A DNA stretch of 64,000 nt, from the NCBI RefSeq assembly GCF_001723175.1, contig NC_064654.1, positions 3,596,001 to 3,660,000 of the forward strand, read 5' to 3'. The notes under the pieces were generated by a model, which worked only from the letters and a program-made list of their open reading frames with translations, ran no database searches and was not told the DNA's origin. Shown here one piece after another: positions 33,070 to 45,204 of the stretch (position 1 is its first letter; each line of letters starts with the position of its first letter). The translations under genes were made by a program, and so were the position numbers. The DNA comes from Penicillium oxalicum. Its lineage: Eukaryota > Ascomycota > Eurotiomycetes > Eurotiales > Aspergillaceae.

Positions 33070-36000
33070 ATGAGCCACCCGCCCTCTAGCTATGGGCGTC
33101 GTTTGTCCCAAGGCAGTAGCGGCAGCCCCGTGAACTCCGGTCAGTGTGATCGCCATCGCGATGGTGCGCCATGCAGGTTCACTGCAACCTCGCTGCGTGG
33201 ATCTCAATGGCCGCCAAGACATACGCATCGCGCGTCGTGGGCTTTCTTTCTGCGACTTGTTTTTTTTTGTTTTCGTTTTCACTCGCGCCCAAGCACTGCT
33301 GTCATTTGGATGAAACCGACTAACAAGAGACCATCTACGCAGGATCGCAAGATTCATCAGTCCCCTTGGCTTTTGGTAGCCGCCAGATGCCTCCTCCCTC
33401 TCCTCCACATTCGTATGGACCCCGATCGCAATCCGCCAATGCAGGCGCTTCATCCCTACTTTCCCGCGAACCGCCCGCCGTCCCATCTCACCGCCCCGGT
33501 AGTAGCATGTCCATCTCCGCCATGCTAGGATCGGACTCGGAGCGTCCAGCACGCGAAACTGGCCCGTCTCTCTTTTCCCGTCCAGTTGGCGCGTCGATAT
33601 TTGGCAACCCTCCCCCGTCCAACGCCACCGCTATGTCACCACCCACAGGTCCTTCCCGACCTTCACCACTGGACCAACCAGCTTATCGTCGATCACACAC
33701 GCCGGACAAGTCCTTTTCACGGCCATCCATGGGCCGGCCATACCGGTCTGGATCCGGCGGCGGATCGAGCATTGTTGGGGGCGTGGAGCAGGCACAGTTT
33801 GGGGGTTTGCCGCCACGCGCCTCATCGGCTCAATATCCCGAGAAATCGCGCTCTACGCATCCGTCTCCTCAGATTGCTGCGTCAGAACCCCTCTATCACG
33901 AGTCCCGGCGAATGAGCTTCAGTGGGCCCATCGGCCGGCCTAGTAGCCAACCACCTAACAATGACTTTTCCTCACGTCCACCCGGTTACAGCCCCCTTTC
34001 GCGCCCGTCCACCGTCACGCATGACCGATATGAAACTGGATCACGTGCCGGGTCTGCCTATGCAACCTCCGATCACCATACGCGAGAACCACCGACTCGT
34101 TATGGGAGCATATTCGGAGACCGTCGCCCGGAAGATACTGCGTCGAGGGACCGAGAGCGGGACAGGGAACGCGAAAGGGGACGTGAGAGAGACCGCATGT
34201 TTCACGACGGAGATGCCAAGGGATCGCTGGGAAACACAACGCGCTTTGGATCTCTATACGGTGACCGCGAGCCAACCGCGCCTTACTCCAGTGCACCCGC
34301 GTGGGAGCAAATTCGCTCTCATCCGTCATCGCCCGAATCGAAGCGCTTCCCGGCGCCGGACTCGGGCCCGGGCTTTGGGTTTGGTGCCATTCAGAGTTAC
34401 ACAAAGTCCTTGGGTTCTCAGCCAGGAGGTGCACGGCCATCGTCCCTGTCGGTTCAAACCGGGCAGGGTCAGCTTTCTCCCACACAACGCGAATCACCCT
34501 ACGTCGCCAAATCGCAGTCTCAGCCCGGGCGCCTGGGGCCCACGGCATCGACAGCGCCCTCACTTGCGTTCCCCGCCGCCGAGGAGTTGAGTCGTCGTAA
34601 AGGTAGTGAAGATCTTCTCCACCACCGCAACCTTCTCTCTCTCGGCGTGGATGCCAAGCGTGGCGGGCGAGCCTCTCCGCTACCACAGGCTGTCCAGGGG
34701 GCCCAGGCCCCGTTCATCGGCCCCTCCGGTGAGCCGGGGATCAAGAATGAATTAGGACGGGTCTTTTCTGGCATTGGGAGTGGTGTTGGCGGCGTGACCG
34801 CCGGATCGTCCGGGAGTGGCCCGTCAACCCCTTTAATTGCCAGTCCCTTTAAGCGTGACAGTCTCACTGGGCGCTCGATCAATGGTGACGCCGAAGAGGC
34901 GAAGATTGTCCGACCAGTCTCGGCCACGAGTCAGCGACGATCACGGAAACCCCGCGAAGAGGAAGTCCCCAGTGAGGAAGCAGTCTCAGGATCTTCCACT
35001 CGAGGCCGCCGTTCCCGGCATCTCCACCATCACCATCATCAGTATGAACCCCCTTCAAGCGGAAATGCTCGCGAGTCCCCTTATGAGTATGTGGCTAACA
35101 ACGAGTCTGCTAGTCATCATCACCACCGCCACAAGGGGGATGAAGACATCACCCCTGGAGGGCCTCATCGGCCCTCAGCGAATGCTCTATCCGGTCGGAC
35201 TTCCACGCCCGCCGAGCATCCTGCTGGCCACCACCACCATCATCATCACCACCATCACCATCACGTGGCTCGATCGGCCGCGACCATGCCGGCGTCTCCA
35301 CTTCGAGAACCCCGGACGACTGTGAACCTTGAGCCCCTTCTCTCGAGCGTGGCGCATCTTCCACGGTACCACCTCGGATCTACACTGTACAAACCGCAGA
35401 TTGGCGTTCCGGGTGTGAAGGCGTCGTCGGAAAGCTCCAAATTTGGCTACACGACCACCCCTCATCCACTTCCTCGATTCGACCAGCGGGAAAACTGCAC
35501 TTTTACCGTTCGAGTCCCGCGGTTCCGCGTGGATGCGGCTCGGCGCGAAGAGATCTGCGCCCGTCGTGCCCTCTGGGGAACGGGCGTCTACACGGACGAT
35601 TCCGATCCCGTCGCGGCTGCCATCCACTCGGGGTACATCCGCGGCGCTTGGGGTGACGATGTTGATGAAAGCATGCTTGATCTCGAGATCAAGGACACGT
35701 ATCAACATGCACCCCCGCCGTCTCCGGAAGAAGACGGTGGCAAACCGCGATTGCCCCCCGTGCCCCCCGAAGACAAAGATCTTCACGTCACCTTGCTCAT
35801 CTTGCCGCGTGTGGACCGATATGAATCGACCGTCATGTTTGGCCTCAAATCCCGTGAATGGACTGGTCGGCACGATGGCCTGAGCTTCAAGGTCCACCGC
35901 GTGGAGTGGGTCGACGAAGGTGTTGGGCGCGGGGAAGAGCGAAGCGGCGAGGCCCGACGGAAGCGTCTGCGGACGCTGATGCAGACCGGCCGCATCTGTA

Positions 36001-36107
36001 CGGGGCCCGCCATGGCGAAACTAGATGAGCTTCGACGCAGTGGCGTTCAGATTCCCCGGTCGCTCAAAGATCAGGGGCAGCCAACGCCCGTACCGCTGGT
36101 CTCCTAA
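33070..36107 (+). CDS. RXT3: Rxt3-domain protein of the RPD3L-type histone deacetylase complex
   Basis: Two exons, 33070-33139 and 33343-36107, give 944 aa; the join reads SPVNSGSQDSSVPLAFG. The first 640 residues are Ser/Pro/Gly/Arg-rich and disordered, with three His-rich patches (RHLHHHHHQ, SHHHHRHKG and a run of 12 His encoded at about 35228-35265). The C-terminal 250 residues contain the Rxt3 domain: CTFTVRVPRFRVDAARREEI, CARRALWGTGVYTDDSDPVA, HSGYIRGAWGDDVDES, and DLHVTLLILPRVDRYESTVM through KVHRVEWVDEG. In yeast Rxt3 is a subunit of the large Rpd3 deacetylase complex, which represses transcription at promoters. Membership here follows from the domain. The yeast protein is much shorter; the long disordered N-terminus is usual in filamentous fungi. 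Confidence 0.9.
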
Positions 36108-37751
36108 AACAATCCTCCTCCACACCTGTTCCATTTCTCGATCTCCGAGCCCTGGGCCCTTGGTTATTCGAGATCCAAGATCTGGGTTGTCGGATGGGTC
36201 TTGACGTTGAACTCGTGGTTCACTTCTTTCACGTCTGGTCCGATTCTGTCTTTTCCTTTGGTGAGAAAAGATGAGGGTTCCGGGTTAACTACATGATTTT
36301 CACTCTGTGTCTTTCTGTTTTTTTTTTTGGTTCTTTTCTTTTCTTTCTTTGGAAAGGGTTTCTCGTCTGGTGATACCTGCGAATAGCGAGTCTCAGTTGT
36401 GGCATATACCTCCCCAGTCTTCTCTTTGTGGCTTTCTGACTTTGTGCGCTCGTTCCTCTTTGACTCGGACCAGCGGGAACGGGGGAAATGGATGTGTTCC
36501 AATGGTCGAGATGTTGGCAAGCATGATCTAGATCCGCGCGGTTCCTGCGATGGCAAATAACCCTTTATGAATAGTGACTCTAATTATAACGAACTTATGG
36601 TTGAAATACTCAGACGATATCATCTTTCCCCAATCGTAGGTCCGACAAATCCTGTGTGGTATTCAGTTGTATACAACAGGGATAAATATCCATACATATC
36701 CTCACAGGTACAATACGTCAAAGTCACTTGACGTGGTGGTGGTAGTCCCGTCCACGTGGATCCTTCCATAGTATGGGCATGGACATCTCCAGCTCCAGCT
36801 TCAGCTCCAGTGGGCGTGATGTTCTGTCCTCCAGGGAAACCTGCAATCATGTACCTGACATCTCCAGGGTGACTCCTGTGTGGCTGAGGCATGATCTGCT
36901 CATGTGAAGCTGCGGACGGGCTCTATGTGGAGATGATAAAGTTGTGTCGGGGATGCTAAGTGATAGAGATGATGTGGTTGAATGTTTTTTCTTCCTTTTT
37001 GGGCAGAATTTTATGAAGCTCATACTATTACCTCGATCTACTGTACAATAAACAAGCCGAGTGAACAGCAATAGCACAAATCACTGATGCGCCCGCTGTA
37101 TGATTGGACATGGCCCAGACAATGTGCAGCTCGAGTTATTCGTACGGGTGCACCCAATGACCCAGTGACATCAGCTCCTTCTCCACACTCTCGGTCCTCC
37201 TCTTCGGTCAGCCGAGTCCGGTTCACCCCCCTCGACCCCGTATTTTTCGCCGGTCCACTCGTGTCGCGCAGTGCGCCCCAGACTCGCCCACATTCAGGAG
37301 GGAAATCATCCGTAACCGAGGCTCCGCGGCCGACTTGCTCCAATCCAGATTTGACGGGTTCGTGTTTGGGCTGCGTATTGGTATTTCCGTAACCTGCCGG
37401 TTTCTCCACGGACACCACGGTTCATCGGCCGCCTTGCCCATTGAAGCCACCCCTTCGGCCGGGACCGATACCGTTCCCTCGTGGTGATTCAGTACACTAC
37501 AATACGGTAACGGTGTACTGTAGTCCGCGACAACGCTGTCACCTTACGCATGCCAACCCATGACACCGCCCGGATCAGTCTGTTTCGGGGCCTTTGCATA
37601 CAGCCGAGGCATTTCTTCTCGCCTGGTCAATTCTTATGCGTTTCCTTCAACCGAACGCAAGCTCCGAGCTCATAACTTTTTCTTCCTCAGCCCCCCCTTT
37701 CCTCTTCAATATCCTTCCTTAACCCCTTCTACATTTCATCTATCGAGAGGG
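36108..37751. promoter_or_regulatory. RXT3 3' flank and carnitine acetyltransferase promoter
   Basis: The final 450 bp before the acetyltransferase ATG contain two CCGAGG hexamers (37316-37321 and 37604-37609), the complement of CCTCGG. That sequence is recognised in Aspergillus by the fatty-acid regulators FarA/FarB, known to control acuJ. T- and C-rich tracts just before the ATG look like a 5' leader. No gene seen. Confidence 0.45.
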
Positions 37752-40078
37752 ATGTTCGCTGCCTCTACGCGAAGCCGTCTCTCCACCCTGTCACGGCCTA
37801 GGCTCCCCCCGACACAACTCCTCTCCCGCTCGGTAAGATGAATCACCTTCACGACGGAGGAGTGCCTGCCTCTGTTGATTCTTGAGGACGTGGGACTGGT
37901 GCTGCCGACAGTGTCGGTGGTCAGCAGTGTGAATACAATCCCAATGGGAGCCGCGACGCTAATGAACAATCGTGTAGACTCCCGCCATGGCTCGCAAAGC
38001 GTCGTCTGTGCCCGAGGGTAAGTGAATCACATGCTCCCAATTTGCGCAAACACCAATGCAAATCTCCACACAAAGGGCGCACAGCTGTACTCATAACTGT
38101 CGATCTGTGCGAGACAGCAATGAGGCAGAGGGGCAACTTGTGAAAGCCGAGCTAACATGCGCTGCGCGTCAGGGTACAAGGAGGATCTCTCCAAGGGCAA
38201 GATGCTCCGCTTTGAGGATTCCCTGCCCCGTCTCCCCGTTCCCTCTCTGGAGGAGACGGGCAAGCGCTACTTGAAGTCCGTCCACCCGCTGGTCTCCGAG
38301 GCGGAGTTTGAGCGCACCAAGAAGGCCGTCGACGCCTTCGTTCGCCCCGGTGGTGAAGGTGAGACCCTGCAGAAGCGGCTGTTGGAGCGTGCCGCCAACC
38401 CCAAAGTCAAGAACTGGCTTTCCGAGTGGTGGAACTCCGCCGCTTATCTGGCATACCGGGATCCCGTCATCCCCTATGTCTCGTACTTCTACTCCTACCG
38501 GGATGACCGGGAGCGTCGTGACCCCGCTAAGCGTGCGGCCGCCATCACATCTGCGGCGTTGGAATTCAAGCGCCAGGTCGATGACGGCTCCTTGGAGCCC
38601 GAGTATATGCGTGGCCAGCCCATGGCCATGAGCTCCTACGAGTACATGTTCAACTGCTGCCGTATCCCCGCCAGCCCCGAGGACTTCCCGCGCAAGTACT
38701 CCGCCGCCGAGAACCAACACATCGTCGTTGTCCGCAAGAACCAATTCTTCAAGGTGCCGCTTGTTGTGGATGGACAGGCCTTGAATGTGTCCGAGCTGGA
38801 GCAGCAGTTCAAGCGCATCTACGAGATTGCTCAGCCCGCCCCGCCGGTCGGTGCGCTGACCGTGGCTGATCGTGATCACTGGACGAGTGCCCGGGAGAAG
38901 CTGATCGCTGCGGACCCCGCCAACGAGCAGGCTCTGCGAGACATCGAGTCCGCCGGGTTTGTCATCTGTCTGGATGACGCCAAGCCTGTGACCCTGGAGG
39001 AACGGGCTCACCAGTACTGGCACGGTGATGGCTGCAACCGCTGGTTCGACAAGCCCCTGCAGTTCATCATCAACGACAACGGTGCGGCCGGTTTCATGGG
39101 CGAGCACTCCATGATGGATGGTACACCCACGCACCGTCTGAATGACTTTGTCAACGCGCTCATCTTCGGCCGCAAGATTGATCTGTCGGCCAAGTCCGTC
39201 CGCTCCCAGCTGGCTGACCCCAAGGCGATCAAATTCGCCTTGAACGACGAGGTCAACGAGGCGATCGATGTCGCCGTCCAGTACCACCGCAAGCAGATTG
39301 GCAACCACGAGCTCGTCGTCCAGGCGTACCAGGGATACGGCAAGGGTCTGATCAAGAAGTTCAAGTGCAGCCCCGACGCCTATGTTCAGATGGTCATCCA
39401 ACTGGCCTACTACAAGATGTACGGCAAGAACCGACCGACCTACGAGTCCGCTTCCACTCGCAAGTTCCAGGAGGGCCGTACCGAGACCACTCGGACCGTG
39501 TCGGACGAGAGCGTTGCCTTTACCCGCGCTTTCTGCGACCCTAGCGTTCCTCGTGAGGAGGTGGTCAAGCTGTTCCGCGCTGCGTTGTCTCAGCACACCA
39601 AGTACACCCTCGAGGCCAGCGACGGCCACGGTGTCGACCGCCACCTCTTTGGTCTGAAGAAGTTGCTCCAGCCCGGCGAGAAGCTTCCTGCCATCTATGA
39701 AGACCCCGCATTCACCTACTCTGGCTCTTGGTACATCTCTTCCTCGCAGCTCAGCTCCGAGTTCTTCAACGGATACGGATGGAGCCAAGTCATTGACGAC
39801 GGATTCGGTATTGCCTATATGATCAACGAGAACAGGTACATACACCCACTGCCCCTCTCTTCTCCCCCCTGCTTGTATCTCTTCCTGCCAACACTGGTTT
39901 GATCCGGGTCTTTGGCTAACATCTTTATCTTTCTTTCTCTTACAGCCTCAACTTCAACATTGTCTGCAAGCGCATCGGTGCTCACCGCATGAGCTACTAC
40001 TTGAACGAAGCTGCCTCCGAACTCCGCGATGTCCTCCTCCCCGATCTGGCCGCCCAGCCCGAGAAGTCCAAGCTGTAA
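37752..40078 (+). CDS. acuJ: Carnitine O-acetyltransferase, peroxisomal and mitochondrial
   Basis: Four exons, 37752-37832, 37978-38017, 38173-39835 and 39946-40078, give 638 aa. The enzyme moves acetyl groups between CoA and carnitine so that peroxisomal acetyl-CoA from fatty acids or acetate can enter mitochondria. Exon 1 encodes a presequence (MFAASTRSRLSTLSRPRL). The protein ends PEKSKL, a canonical PTS1. The catalytic His is in GEHSMMDGTP at about residue 352. Other hallmarks are the EYMFNCCRIPA region, YGKGLIKKFKCSPDAYVQM, TYESASTRKFQEGRTE and YGWSQVIDDGFGIAYMINEN. An internal in-frame ATG at exon 2 (MARKASSVPEG) could start a form without the presequence. This suits the dual targeting known for the Aspergillus nidulans enzyme AcuJ. 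Carnitine palmitoyltransferases are less likely on length and PTS1. Confidence 0.95.
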
Positions 40079-41835
40079 AAAAAGCCCCCAGGAGAAAGGA
40101 AAGGGTCTATACCACGATGATGAGGATAGTCATCTTTGGACAAAGCGAGAGCGAGAACGAGAAAGAGAGAGAGAGAGAGAGAAAAGGGGGGAACAGGGAA
40201 TACCCATATGCGCCTCAATGTCTCGTCATCGACAGCATCACCTTTCATCTTTCTCCTTCTCTTTCCCACTCTCACTCGTCCAATCGCCATTACTTTTCGC
40301 TTTTTTATCCTCCTACTTTGCCCCTTCTATTTCTTTTCCTTTCACCCCGTCACGCCCTCCTATTGATTTTTGATCCCTACATATTTCGGACCATGACCCG
40401 TCGGTCCCGTCTCTGCTTTCCAGCGTTGTTCTATAGATGAAGGCATTTTCAATTTCTATTTCTGTTTGTTTTTTTGGGGGAGGGGTGGGGCTCACATTGT
40501 CGGATGGTTCGGTTCCTGATATGATGGCATGAATCATTCTCTTGTACAGTTGTCATAGATACAATATTCTTTGTGAATCAAGATGTCGATTCGATGGACA
40601 ATTGGAGGTGCCTCTGTTAAAGTTCTTGATTTTGGGCGTGAACGTGAGCTTGGTGAAGACTCGAGTTTTTTGCGATTTTACTTCCGGGTTGGTCCTAAAA
40701 TTCCACCCATGCCCGTTGCCCAGGGCCCGCTGGTACCAGTTATAGACCGATAGATGGAACCTATAATGGGGTACTTGTGTTGTCCACTGACGGGAATAAG
40801 TGCCCTGTGCCCGGAGTTCCACTGTATAGATTGAGTCTGTCAACTTTGCTGGTACTCTTACAGAGATGAGAGATGTTGAGAGCTTGGCTACTAGGTTTCT
40901 AGGGCTGGCGTTGGTGTTTACATGTAATGATTCTCAGACTTTTCCTTCCATCCATCTATTGCGCTTTTTCTCTTCCCACTTCCTTTTCCTTTTCTTTTCT
41001 TTTGGGAAATTTCCCGATTTTCAAACCTCCAACTGGCACATCTTTATTATTTCTCTTGTTTGCTGTACATCTTGGATATATCCCATCCCCCCCCTCCACG
41101 AAAGAACCGCGTGGCTGCGCTTGCGTCGAATGACATCCACATGATTTGAGATGACTAGAGATGGCGAAAAGGCACAGTTCATCCACGGTCTTGACAGGTG
41201 GCATTCTCAACGAGATTCGATTTACTCGACACAAACATTGGATTGCTCTTTCACTCCGCCGTCTCTCTCTCCCAATCTCGTGCCCGTGACGTTCTCGTCA
41301 CTAATCAGTAACAAACGAGTGAATTCGAGGGAATACCGAGATGGGTTGGAGTCTGTGGTACATTCAGAGCCTCGGTACGGTCGAAGCAGGAGTCTCCTGC
41401 AAGTGGCAGTACTCGTACCATCGAAGAACTCTTCCACTTCCAGTCTCATCACTGCGTCGAAGACTGAAGGATGGAGCGGGTTTGTGATTTGTCTTGTGGC
41501 TCCCAGGAGATGGGACAAAAATCCGCGGTTCGGAAGAGGCCTGGCGTTCTGGGCCTCATAATAGAACGTCTCCTAGACACGATATCTCTTTTTTTTTTAC
41601 CTTGCACTGTCTACTGGGACCTTGTGTGTTTTTTTTTCTTGCAGTCGTACGAGACTGGGATAACTGCCTGGTATTCATTCTCCTGCCCTACGAGTCAATA
41701 CCGAGCTCAAACCTGAGCCGAGCGGTGCATCATTACCGGGAGATGGAGCATTTGTTTGTCGGATCAAAGGGAAGGGGAGGGGAGGGGGAGCGAGGATGAA
41801 ATGGATGGCACCTCACCGGGGGAAGGTTACCGTCT
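40079..41835. other. Convergent spacer with a GA repeat
   Basis: This is 1.76 kb between the acuJ and coiled-coil gene stops. A (GA)n tract at 40163-40182 lies about 85 bp after the acuJ stop, probably in the 3' UTR. T-rich stretches follow. No gene recognised. Confidence 0.55.
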
Positions 41836-43083
41836 CTATTCAGTCCTTGGCGTCACTGGCACGCGTATCCGGCGCACCCCCTGCCTGGCCATCTTCACGC
41901 TCCGAGGTCGAGGTCGCGCTGGCCGGGTAGGAGCAGGTGGTGCAGAAGCCGAGGCGACGGTCAGTTCGCTGATTTGTCGCTCTGCGAAGAAGAAGAAGTC
42001 GGGTGTTAGCTGAGGAAATCGGACTGATTCGTCTTCATCTTGGCTGGTTCCAAGACGCAAGTCGAATCCAATTTTTCTTTTCCGTGACTCACCTAGCTCG
42101 CGGATGCGTTGTCGCAGCATTTGATTCTCTCGATTAAGCATCGCAGCTTCGGCCTGATGAAACGCACTCTCATCCCGACTGCCGCGTCGAGAAGTGTTAT
42201 CTCTGAGAATCGGGAACGCCTCCATCCCCTCCACGGCCCGGGATGGCTCTCGGGGAAGAATGTTTGGTGAAGTAGCTTGACTGGTCGACCGGGAGGGTCG
42301 ACGGTTGGACAGAGACGAAAGCGAGAACCGGTGGGTGGACGCAGCGGCCGATGGATGACCGGCGGGCGAGAAGCTGAAGGAACGCTCGGATGCCGGAGTA
42401 GGCGCATCGTCGATGACTGCGGTGCCCGAAGCGGCCGACTGAGAATGCTGGTTCTGTTGCTGGTACTGCTGGAGCTGGGCTTGCTGGCTACGGATCATCT
42501 GGAGCAGGCGGTTCTTTGCACCCGAAAAAAAGCCTTGGTTAGCCATGCATGCACTCAAAAAGATGGAGCTTCGCCCCAACCGATGTTCCTCTGGCGGGTC
42601 CAAGAGAGTGCGCGTGTACGCAAAAGTGCGGGCATTGAAGATTGCGCTCCAACTTACCACTTGAGCTTCCTGTTCCTGCTCCAGTTCCTGATGAAGCTCT
42701 CCCAGAGATGGAGCGCGCTGGTGATGCGGATCGGCAGTTGCAAAGATAGGACTACCTCCGTGGCTGATCGGGCTCGCTGTGCGAAATGCGTAGCCCATGG
42801 AGCTGCGATGCTCAGACCACGGTCCGTCTCCCACGTTGGAGGCTGCAGTGGGCGGATCGTTCAGATTGAGATGCATACCAGCAGCAGATCGGCGTCGCTC
42901 TGAAACGGACAGGCGACCGATGCTGGAGCCTCGGGAAGTGCGCCTGGGCGTGGCCGTCGAATGAGGACCGGCTTGCGATGGAGTCGTGGTGCCGGGAGAG
43001 ATGGTGGAAGTATGGCGATGGGGCAGCGATGACGAGGTCGAGGAAGACCGCGAGGGTGGCAGGGAATTCAAGTCCGGTGCCAT
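41836..43083 (-). CDS. Coiled-coil protein, 330 aa, function unknown
   Basis: Three exons are predicted: 43083-42658, 42513-42093, 41981-41836. The start is the Met of MAPDLNSLPPSRSSSTSSS; an in-frame extension to 43245 lacks support. Residues 1-115 are Ser/Pro/Thr-rich with SERRRSAAGMHLNLND. Then comes a conserved-looking block: HRSSMGYAFRTASP and QRAPSLGELHQELEQEQEAQ. A Gln-rich helix follows (NRLLQMIRSQQAQLQQYQQQ), and near the end a coiled coil (MLNRENQMLRQRIREL, then ERQISELTVASA) and a basic tail. Similar proteins occur in Pezizomycotina without known function. A leucine-zipper-like role is possible, but no bZIP basic region precedes the coil. Both introns have lengths divisible by three (144 and 111 nt) and no in-frame stop, so an unspliced 415-aa reading also exists. 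Confidence 0.75.
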   Translation of the reverse strand: MAPDLNSLPPSRSSSTSSSLPHRHTSTISPGTTTPSQAGPHSTATPRRTSRGSSIGRLSVSERRRSAAGMHLNLNDPPTAASNVGDGPWSEHRSSMGYAFRTASPISHGGSPIFATADPHHQRAPSLGELHQELEQEQEAQVVSWSAIFNARTFAYTRTLLDPPEEHRLGRSSIFLSACMANQGFFSGAKNRLLQMIRSQQAQLQQYQQQNQHSQSAASGTAVIDDAPTPASERSFSFSPAGHPSAAASTHRFSLSSLSNRRPSRSTSQATSPNILPREPSRAVEGMEAFPILRDNTSRRGSRDESAFHQAEAAMLNRENQMLRQRIRELGESRKRKIGFDLRLGTSQDEDESVRFPQLTPDFFFFAERQISELTVASASAPPAPTRPARPRPRSVKMARQGVRRIRVPVTPRTE

Positions 43084-44720
43084 ATTGGAGCTTGAGCTGC
43101 GATTGTGTTTCGGATCTGATTTGCAAGGATTGAGAGGAGGGGAAAGAATGGAGGGGAGAAAGAGGACTCGCAAGGGGAGCAGTTTCAGCGTTTGCTCTGT
43201 CGGTTTCCGAGTAGCTTCCGCGGGACTGCAACCAGCGGGGAACATTCCGGCCTGGCGGAGCCTCGTCCCTGCGGCTGCGACTCGGCCTCAATTTCACGGA
43301 CTCAGTCGGGTATGTCTGTCGCTGGAAGGTTCCTCAGTACGTCGGTATGTGCTGATCTCATGACCACCGAGATTTCTTGGTGGCATTGTTTCCTGTGCAG
43401 TGATCCACGGGGTCTTGTATTCATGCAGTCTCTGAATGAGGCTAGTCGGATGTCACTAACTACCGACATGGATTCTGTGTCTGAACTAGACTCCTTTTCA
43501 GCGTAATGACCTCAGGACTGATGAGAGTGGATATATATTGATATACGTTCAAGCTTTTTGTACATTCTATGCGTACTCTTGGATTTACTGATAACTGGAC
43601 AGGATCCGACTAGAAACGAATCAGACAGGGTCAAAGAATTATAGACGTCAATTGTGCAGCAGAGCACACTTGATCTACAAGGGACTTCCCGGCATGGCAT
43701 TACAGCCGTGCTTAGTCCGGGCTAAGCTAAATTAAATATGCTGGTCATTTCATCCTGTAGATCTGATGGAGACACCTGCACGGTATCTCGTATCAGTTTT
43801 TGGAAGCCCAACACAAATACCATCCTGAACATTTTACTACATGTACAAGCTCACCCAGCCTAACCTCCTGCACCTCTTGACTCAAACACAATAAGCTCAT
43901 CCTCATTCCTGTGAAACTTTCTGTTTCTCTAACTTAGCCTCACAGCCCCATCCAGAGAGCATTGGTATCAATAAGCTCACGTTTTATTTTAGCAGTCATT
44001 GCGCCTTAGTAAAGCCAGATGGTGGATCAACCTATCGATGTACCTGAATGCTTTCTCTGAACTCCCCCGCCTTGCCCACATACTATTTCCACCATTTGAC
44101 AATCAGAGACAGAGCTAAATTTAGAGAAATTTCATTCAGACAATACCTATAGGAGGAAGATCACTAAAAGTCTTGCAGCCCACTGGGCAATGTCTCTCTT
44201 TATATGGATTGTACACATGGGAACACAAGCTTGATCACGCCTTCTCTTCCATGAATCTGGATGAATTTCCAGACAAGATCGGCCCTTTGGAACTTGCCAG
44301 ATGATCGATTGGTTGATTCATAGTACAAATTAGAAGCCGCTAGAATAGATACGACTGGATACGCCTTCCTGGAACCGTCACACTTTACGCCGGTTTGAAA
44401 ACATACTTCATATGGCCTTCGAAAGAAGAGAGAATACCTAGGTTTTTCAAGTTACTGTGGAAACTGTCTCTCGGGCTGCTCTAGTAATCACTTAAAACCT
44501 ATCAATGGCGGATCTAGTTTGGCAGTCTGTTATTGACCCGTTTTTGTATTGAAGCATGTGCTTACAAGTGATTTGTGAATCAACTTCCATTCTGCATTTT
44601 CGTAGGTCAAGGAATGGCACAGGATAGGGGATCATAAAATTCTCAAAATGGGCAAATTGGCGCTGCTCAGATGAAAAGCTAGTATTAGCTGCCAGGAAAT
44701 GCCCGATGCTTTCTCTCTTT

Positions 44721-44777
44721 CATGCCTGTTACGTTGAGGCATGCCTGTTACTTTGAGGCACGCCTGTAGTATGAGGA
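44721..44777. repeat. 19-bp tandem repeat, three copies
   Basis: The units start at 44721, 44740 and 44759. The first two (CATGCCTGTTACGTTGAGG type) differ at one base; the third is more diverged. Confidence 0.85.
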
Positions 44778-45169
44778 AACAAGATGATTCGATGTCGTAG
44801 TCACCAACATCACTGACTTTTGTCGCATTGTGCTTATCTCGGCCACTGATGCCTTGTGTGTTAATCAGTCTCTGCAAGGCCGAAGGAAGGTGAAGGGGGA
44901 AAAATTAACTTTGGAGTTCAAGGTCTGCACTGATCGATCACTGTAACCAGTTCAAGTGATACAAATGGACCTCACTTTTCTCCGTCAAGTCAAACCAGTA
45001 GGGTTGAGAGTTTGAAACCTCATTTTCAGAGCTTTGGAAAGGTCGAGCCAGCCCTAACCCTACTTGACCTGGCTTGTTTGGTCTCTTGTAGAAAACTCTT
45101 AGAGAATGTCTGGTCACACCCACTGTGATCAAAAAGACGAAATATATCTCCAAAAGAGGGCAAAAAAAT

Positions 45170-45204
45170 CCTTTGCAATAACCCTTTGCATTAACCCTTT
45201 GCCC
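45170..45204. repeat. 13-bp tandem repeat, about 2.7 copies
   Basis: The units start at 45170, 45183 and 45196 with consensus CCTTTGCAWTAAC. Confidence 0.85.

Noticed and set aside
38169..39845. 558-aa open frame antisense to carnitine acetyltransferase
   Set aside because: It mirrors the strongly biased codons of acuJ. The product is Val/Leu/Gly/Asp-rich without family features, and the plus strand has unequivocal catalytic motifs.
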